Of a stretch of DNA of 64,000 bases, positions 59,159-64,000 are shown one piece after another. Numbering within the stretch: position 1 is the first letter of the stretch; each line of letters starts with the position of its first letter. The DNA comes from Streptomyces iakyrus. GTDB lineage: Bacteria > Actinomycetota > Actinomycetes > Streptomycetales > Streptomycetaceae. The stretch lies in contig NZ_JNXI01000014.1 in the NCBI RefSeq assembly GCF_000717055.1, positions 62,001-126,000 on the forward strand. Reading direction: 5' to 3'. A program made the position numbers and the translations under genes. The notes under the pieces are model-generated. The model was not told the origin of the DNA, ran no database searches, and worked only from the letters and a program-made list of their open reading frames with translations.

Positions 59159-60577
59159 TCAGGAGTTGAGCGCGGTGCCGTAGCCCGGGGCGCCGGCCGT
59201 CGAAATGCCGGTGGTGCCCGGGCCGAAGCTCGTCGAGCCGGTGGTCGTCGGGCCGGTGGCCGTGGCGCGCAGGGACCAGATCGCGCCGTCGCCGGCGTTC
59301 TCGCCCGGCGCGGAGACGGTCAGGTCGGCGCGTCGGTCGCCGGTGTGGTCGGTGAGCGTGACGCGTTCGCCGAAGCGGTCGCCCTGCTCGGAGGCGCCGG
59401 GCACCCCGGTGGTGTTCTGGCTGTAGGAGGTGGCGCCCTTGGTGGTGAGGCCGGACGCCGAGCCGTACAGCACGGTGACGGCGCCGGCGGAGCCGTTCTC
59501 GCCCGCGGTGCCGATCGCCAGATCGGCGTAGCCGTCGCCGTTGACGTCGCCGAGACAGACGCCGCTGCCGAAGCGGTCGCCCTTCTCGGCGGCGCCGGGG
59601 ACCCCGGCGGTGTCCTGGGTGAGCACGAGTGGGGCGCGGCCGCCGTCGAGACCGTCGGATCCGCCGTAGACGACGGTGACCTTGCCGCCGAGGGCGCCCC
59701 CCGGGTCGGCGGAGGCCTCCCGGTCGTTCCCCACGGCGATGTCGTCGTGGCCGTCGCCGTCGATGTCGCCGACGGCGGAGACGAACCCGGCGGGCAGCTT
59801 CTGCAGCCAGTGGGTGTAGTTGCTGATCCTCATGTCGGCGAGGGAGGTGGTGGCGGCGCCGTTGTGCGCGGCGCGGCCGTGCAGGACGACGCGGGGGTGG
59901 CCGTCGCCGGTGCCGTCGCCGGAGGAGAGGTGGGTGATGCCGTGGGAGGCCGCCCCCCAGCCGCTGCCCGAGCCGCCGTTGAGAGCGCTGGTCTTGGTGA
60001 TCGGGCCGTTCATGAGGGAGAGGGTGACCGGGCCGGTGGAGCCGACCGCGACGTCCGCGTCCCCGTCGCCGTCGAAGTCGCCCGCGGCCAGTGCCTGGCC
60101 GTAGCGGTCGTAGTCGGTGCTGAAGAAGCCGGCCAGCGAACGGGCACCGGACAGGCCGGACCCCGATCCCCAGACGATGGTGACCGTGCCGTCGTTGGTG
60201 TCGCTGCCGTCCTCGCCGGGTGTGCCGATCAGCAGGTCGGCGTAGCCGTCGGTGTTCAGGTCGGCGGAGGTCAGGGCGGAGCCGAACGCGTCGTCGGCCT
60301 CGGCGGCACCGGGCATGCCGGCGGTGTTCTGGGTCAGCAGGGTGCGCGTGGAGGTCTTCGGCCCGCTGGTGCTGCCGTAGACCACCGAGACGGCACCGGC
60401 CTTCGCCTGCCCGGCGACGGTGGCGCCCGGCGCGCCGATCGCGAGGTCGGCGCGGCCGTCGCCGTTGAAGTCGTAGGGGGCGGCGGCCGGCGCCGCGTGC
60501 GCGGCGGGGGCGGAGAGGGTGAGGGCGAGCGGGGTCAGGGCCGCGGCGAGGGCGGCGGCGGTGATGCGGGTGCGCAT
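59159..60577 (-). CDS. secreted FG-GAP repeat protein 3
   Basis: The ATG at 60577 (MRTRITAAALAAALTPLALT) gives a signal peptide and 472 residues; the frame is open far upstream through its neighbours, but only this start fits a signal sequence. Propeller repeats include DFNGDGRADLAIGAPG, DLNTDGYADLLIGTPGE, DVNGDGYADLAIGTAGE and DHTGDRRADLTVSAPGE. Forty-three bases separate it from paralogue 4. Confidence 0.9.
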   Translation of the reverse strand: MRTRITAAALAAALTPLALTLSAPAAHAAPAAAPYDFNGDGRADLAIGAPGATVAGQAKAGAVSVVYGSTSGPKTSTRTLLTQNTAGMPGAAEADDAFGSALTSADLNTDGYADLLIGTPGEDGSDTNDGTVTIVWGSGSGLSGARSLAGFFSTDYDRYGQALAAGDFDGDGDADVAVGSTGPVTLSLMNGPITKTSALNGGSGSGWGAASHGITHLSSGDGTGDGHPRVVLHGRAAHNGAATTSLADMRISNYTHWLQKLPAGFVSAVGDIDGDGHDDIAVGNDREASADPGGALGGKVTVVYGGSDGLDGGRAPLVLTQDTAGVPGAAEKGDRFGSGVCLGDVNGDGYADLAIGTAGENGSAGAVTVLYGSASGLTTKGATSYSQNTTGVPGASEQGDRFGERVTLTDHTGDRRADLTVSAPGENAGDGAIWSLRATATGPTTTGSTSFGPGTTGISTAGAPGYGTALNS

Positions 60578-60624
60578 GGGTGCGGGTGCCTCACGGGGGA
60601 GTCGGCGGGGGAGTCTGCGGGGTG

Positions 60625-62031
60625 TCACTGGGCCACGGCCGAACCGAGGTTGACGCTGCCCTTGAGGGAGAGGGCGGTGGTCGTGATGCCTTGGGCGCCG
60701 CTCGTGGTCAGGCCGGAGGCGGAGCCGCGCAGGGTCCACAGGCCGCCCGTGGAGTTCTCGCCGTGGACGCCGACGACCAGGTCCGCCTTGCCGTCCTTGG
60801 TCACGTCGGTCAGGCCCACGGCGGAACCGAAGCGGTCGCCCTTCTCGGCGGAGCCGGGCACCCCGGCGGTGTCCTGGGTGTACGACTTCACTCCGCTGCC
60901 GGTCTTCAGGCCGGAGGCGGAGCCGAACAGCACGGTCACCGAGCCCGCGTCCGCCGCCGAGCCGATGTCCTCGCCCGGGGCGGAGACCACGACGTCGGCG
61001 TATCCGTCGCCGTTGATGTCGCCGGTGCTCACCGCGCTGCCGAAGCCGTCCTCGGCCTCGCCCGCGCCGGGCACGCCCGCGGTGTCCTGGTGGACGACGG
61101 TCGGCTGCTGCGCGGGGTCGGGGCCGTTCGGGCCGCCGTACCAGACGGTGATCTGGCCGCCCTTGTGGCCGCCGGGCTTGAGGTCGTACGGGTCCGCGGA
61201 GTCGCCGAGGACGAGGTCGCCGTAGCCGTCGCGGTTGATGTCGCCGATGGAACCGGGGTAGCCGTCGGCGTTCGGCAGATCGGCCATCTTGTACGTCATG
61301 CCGGTCCAGCGGAAGTAGTCGATCTGGCCGCCGGTGTCGCCGTCCACGTTGAACGGGTAGACGCGCTCGGCCGCGCCGTCGCCGGTGAGGTCGCCCGCGA
61401 ACACCTCGAACGTGGTGCCGACCTCGCCGACACGGACGTGGCTCACCGGGCCGCTCGTGCGGGTGAAGGGGCCGTTGTAGATGCGGGTGTGGCTCTGGCC
61501 GGTGAGCGTGACGTCCGTGTCGCCGTCGCCGTCGAAGTCGCCGGTGGCGATGCCCCGGGAGAAGTTGCCGTACTCGGAGAGCGTCGACGGCTGCGGCAGG
61601 CCCTTGCCGCCGGACAGGCCGGACTTGCCGCCCCACAGGACGGTGCCGGAGCCGATGCCGTCCCGGTCGCCGACGCTCTCGTTGGAGGCGCCGACGACGA
61701 GGTCGGAGTAGCCGTCCCGGTCGAGGTCGCCGGCGGCCAGGGCGGAGCCGAACAGGTCGCCCGCCTCGGCGGTGCCGGGCACACCCGCGGAGTTCTGGGT
61801 GATGACGGCCTTGCGGGCGGCCGAGACGCCGGACGCCGAGCCGTACAGCACGACGACCGCGCCGGCGCAGGCGGCCGAGCCGACGTCGGCACAGGCGGCG
61901 CCGGCCGCGAGGTCGCGGTATCCGTCGCCGTTGAAGTCCCCGGCGAGGCCGGAGGGGGCGGCGGTGGCCGGGGTGGCGGAGAGCAGGCCGGTGGTGAGGG
62001 CGGCGGCCAGCAGGAGGGTGCGCTTGCGCAA
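60625..62031 (-). CDS. secreted FG-GAP repeat protein 2
   Basis: The signal peptide MRKRTLLLAAALTTGLLSAT precedes a 468-residue propeller protein with DFNGDGYRDLAAGA, DLDRDGYSDLVVGA, DINRDGYGDLVLGDS and DINGDGYADVVVSAPGE. It carries an early Cys pair (GAACADVGSAACAG) absent from the others. It lies 47 bp before paralogue 3 and 66 bp after paralogue 1. Confidence 0.9.
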   Translation of the reverse strand: MRKRTLLLAAALTTGLLSATPATAAPSGLAGDFNGDGYRDLAAGAACADVGSAACAGAVVVLYGSASGVSAARKAVITQNSAGVPGTAEAGDLFGSALAAGDLDRDGYSDLVVGASNESVGDRDGIGSGTVLWGGKSGLSGGKGLPQPSTLSEYGNFSRGIATGDFDGDGDTDVTLTGQSHTRIYNGPFTRTSGPVSHVRVGEVGTTFEVFAGDLTGDGAAERVYPFNVDGDTGGQIDYFRWTGMTYKMADLPNADGYPGSIGDINRDGYGDLVLGDSADPYDLKPGGHKGGQITVWYGGPNGPDPAQQPTVVHQDTAGVPGAGEAEDGFGSAVSTGDINGDGYADVVVSAPGEDIGSAADAGSVTVLFGSASGLKTGSGVKSYTQDTAGVPGSAEKGDRFGSAVGLTDVTKDGKADLVVGVHGENSTGGLWTLRGSASGLTTSGAQGITTTALSLKGSVNLGSAVAQ

Positions 62032-62097
62032 GGCGGGGCTCCGGATGGGGAGGGGGCCGGACCGGGAGGGCCCGGCCCCGGGACGTGCGGGGGTGGT

Positions 62098-63645
62098 TCA
62101 GTCGGCGAAGTTGGCGCCGAAGTTCGGGTAGCCCGTCGTCGAGACGCCCGAGGCGCTGGGGGAGACGGTGCGCGAACCGGTGGCGGTGATCTTCGTGCCG
62201 TCGGACGGCAGGTAGAGGACCGCGCCGTTGCCGGTGTTCTCGTACGAGCCGGCCACCAGGTCGGCGCGGCCGTCGCCGGTGACGTCGTCGAGCTTCACGT
62301 CGGCGCCGAGCATGTCGTCCTTCTCGTCCGAGCCGGGGACGCCCGCGGTGCTCTGCGCGAACGCCTGGGTGCCGGAGGAGGTGTTGATGCCGGAGGGCGA
62401 GCCGTACAGCACGACGAGCTGTCCGGCGTCGGTGACGGAGCCGATGTCCTCGCCCGCGACGCCGACCACGATGTCCTGGTGGCCGTCGCCGTTGACGTCG
62501 CCCAGGTCCAGCTCGTAGCCGAAGTAGTCGTCCTTCTCCGAGCTGCCGGGCACGTTGCCGGTGTTCTGGGAGATGCCGGTGGTGGAGCCGATGCCGTCCG
62601 GGGCGCCGTAGGTGATCCACACCTTGCCGCCGTCGGAGGCCTCCGGGAAGGTCACGCCGTTGTCGGCCTTGTTCCAGTACATGCCGGTGACGATGTCGCC
62701 GTAACCGTCGCCGTTGACGTCGCCGATGCCGGTGATGACACCGGCCTTCAGCTGCCGGGCGCCGGTGGCGGACAGGCCGGAGGCCGTGCCGGGGAGGAGG
62801 TAGTTGGCGTTCCAGTACCGGCCGGTGGCCGTCTCGAAGCCGTCGACCACCAGGTCGGTGCGGCGGTCGCCGTTGACGTCGCCCGCGGTGATGTTGAGCG
62901 GCCCGGAGCCGTCGCCGGACGCCTGGACCGGCGCCTTGACGCTGTAGCGCCCCTTGACCGCCGTACCGGAGGCGCTGATGCCGCCCTTGAGCACGTGGAT
63001 GACGTTGGAGGTGGTGCCGACGGCCAGGTCCGCCTTGCCGTCGCCGTCGAAGTCGCCGGCGGCGAGGTTCCTGCCCCAGCGGTCGTGCTTCGTGGGAGCC
63101 GCGTCGGCGATGGTGACGCCCTTGCCGGTGATGCCCTGCGCCGAGCCCCACAGGACCGCGACGCCGCCGCCGTCCTTGTCGCTGCCGACGTCCTCCAAGG
63201 GGGAGGAGACGGCGAGATCGTCGTAACCGTCGCCGTTGAAGTCGGCGTAGGCGCTGTCGGCGCCGAACGCGTCGCCGGTCTCGGCCGTGCCCGGGTTGCC
63301 CGCGGTGTTCTGGCTGATCGCGGAGCGCTGCGCGGAGGACACGCCGGTCTTCGTGCCGTACAGGACGACGAGCTGCCCGGCGTCCTTCTTGCCGCTGACG
63401 TACGCGCCGGAGGCGGAGAACGCCACGTCGCCGATGCCGTCGCCGTTGAAGTCGGCCCGCGGGGCGTGCGTGCCGTCCGCGGCCGTCGCCGTGCCGGCCG
63501 TGGCCGAGAGCAGCGTGCCCGTCAGGGCGGCCGCGGCGGCGGTCGCCAGGGCGAGCCGCACGCGGGGACGCCGGAACGGGTGAGCGGGTGCGTGCCGGCG
63601 CCCGGAGGGGCGCTCGTGCTGCTGCATGCGGGTCTCCTGCTGCAT
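62098..63645 (-). CDS. secreted FG-GAP repeat protein 1 (first of the array)
   Basis: The 515-residue product has a long basic N-terminus with RRPRVRLALATAAAAALTGT, then the same propeller (DFNGDGIGDVAFSA, DFNGDGYDDLAVSSP, DVNGDGYGDIVTGM, DVNGDGHQDIVVGVAGE). A second in-frame ATG at 63627 would shorten the leader by six residues. As first gene it probably carries the promoter for all five; intergenic gaps are only 17-66 bp. Confidence 0.88.
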   Translation of the reverse strand: MQQETRMQQHERPSGRRHAPAHPFRRPRVRLALATAAAAALTGTLLSATAGTATAADGTHAPRADFNGDGIGDVAFSASGAYVSGKKDAGQLVVLYGTKTGVSSAQRSAISQNTAGNPGTAETGDAFGADSAYADFNGDGYDDLAVSSPLEDVGSDKDGGGVAVLWGSAQGITGKGVTIADAAPTKHDRWGRNLAAGDFDGDGKADLAVGTTSNVIHVLKGGISASGTAVKGRYSVKAPVQASGDGSGPLNITAGDVNGDRRTDLVVDGFETATGRYWNANYLLPGTASGLSATGARQLKAGVITGIGDVNGDGYGDIVTGMYWNKADNGVTFPEASDGGKVWITYGAPDGIGSTTGISQNTGNVPGSSEKDDYFGYELDLGDVNGDGHQDIVVGVAGEDIGSVTDAGQLVVLYGSPSGINTSSGTQAFAQSTAGVPGSDEKDDMLGADVKLDDVTGDGRADLVAGSYENTGNGAVLYLPSDGTKITATGSRTVSPSASGVSTTGYPNFGANFAD

Positions 63646-63782
63646 GCGGGGGATGCCTGGCGGACATCCACAGTCGATGGAGGGCCGGACTGTCCGTGTT
63701 CGCCGGGAGTTGTCCGGGCGTTCACGGCTGGTCGGCGATCAAGAGACCTGCGGTGGGACGTAAGGGTTGTACGTGAGTTCGG

Positions 63783-64000
63783 TTAATTTCCGGGGCTGCT
63801 CGGAGTGTGTCCGGGGTTGCTCGGGGCGTGTGGTGACCGGCCTGCGGTCCGGCCCGCTGAGCAGCTCCAGCCGGACGGGCGCGCCGCCGGGGGTTGTCGA
63901 ACAGCCAGCCGGATTCCGCCGCCGAGCAGCACGGGCGCGATGTGCAGGTCGATGACGTCGATCAGCCCGCGCTCCAGGAGCTGTCGGCCGATGGTCGGTG
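63783..64000 (-). pseudogene. 3' end of a RibD/dihydrofolate-reductase-fold gene with a 4-bp insertion
   Basis: At the right edge the minus strand reads TIGRQLLERGLIDVIDLHIA and PVLLGGGIRL, the end of the dihydrofolate reductase-like domain family. Relatives continue LFDNPGGAPVRLELL; here GCTG is duplicated near 63906, so that sequence is found only one frame over. As written, the frame stops at 63783 after an unrelated tail. The rest of the gene is outside the window. Confidence 0.65.

Noticed and set aside
60580..63786. A 1068-codon plus-strand frame across the FG-GAP array
   Set aside because: It is the complement of periodic DGDG-coding repeats, so its periodic Val/Ala/Gly/Asp text is a by-product; signal peptides and calcium loops are all on the minus strand.

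Overview
The window looks like a Streptomyces chromosome. GC content is very high throughout, GTG starts are common, the regulators and secreted proteins are actinobacterial, and a complete conjugative element of the Streptomyces type is present (FtsK-like TraB, SpdB and SpdD spread proteins, RepSA-type initiator). Functions below are read from motifs and family knowledge only; no database search was possible.

Layout. 1-3.7 kb: a four-gene acyl-CoA operon (crotonase, acetoacetate decarboxylase-like, 3-hydroxyacyl-CoA dehydrogenase, acyl-CoA dehydrogenase). 3.9-5.9 kb: a PhyH dioxygenase with a small partner, divergent from an AraC regulator. 6-12.5 kb: a CPA2 antiporter behind a structured leader, a decayed alpha/beta hydrolase, CGNR, DUF4190 and TetR genes, and a secreted hydrolase. 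12.7-15.5 kb: a cold-shock type cluster (MerR, CBS, DEAD-box helicase, CspA) in which the helicase has lost its DEAD box. 16-24.1 kb: mostly envelope and regulatory housekeeping genes (lipoprotein, SDR/LysR, PAP2, NfeD/SPFH pair, secreted protein, acyltransferase-like membrane protein). 24.2-31 kb: a vapBC toxin-antitoxin pair, a 1255-residue secreted protein, a frameshifted second PIN gene, and scraps of tRNA-linked attachment sites.

30.86-43.60 kb is a genomic island at tRNA-Gly(CCC). It is bounded by a 46-bp direct repeat of the tRNA 3' half and has an integrase remnant beside the tRNA. Its cargo is an HAD hydrolase, an NB-ARC regulator and a block running OsmC - FAD/NAD(P) oxidoreductase - histidine phosphatase fused to a transporter-like membrane domain - CPA2 antiporter - SSS symporter - TetR - peroxiredoxin. 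Near-identical palindromes lie upstream of the TetR gene, of the peroxiredoxin gene and at the head of the block, so it is probably one TetR-controlled redox and transport regulon. This is the best candidate for an undescribed system here.

43.9-45.2 kb returns to core genes (dcd and a phosphoribosyltransferase). 45.20-54.89 kb is a 9.7-kb integrative conjugative element inserted in the 3' end of the phosphoribosyltransferase gene through an 8-bp core. The host gene has received a new C-terminus, and its original last codons sit at the far end of the element. The element carries a serine integrase, a GntR repressor with a perfect paired operator, and a long inverted repeat in an otherwise gene-free 0.8 kb. 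55-63.7 kb: a Yip1-like membrane protein, a minisatellite, and five tandem secreted FG-GAP beta-propeller genes. The right edge holds the broken 3' end of a dihydrofolate-reductase-fold gene.

Nine or so genes are broken or shifted. Several differ from an intact frame by one to four bases, so sequencing error should be excluded before they are treated as decay.
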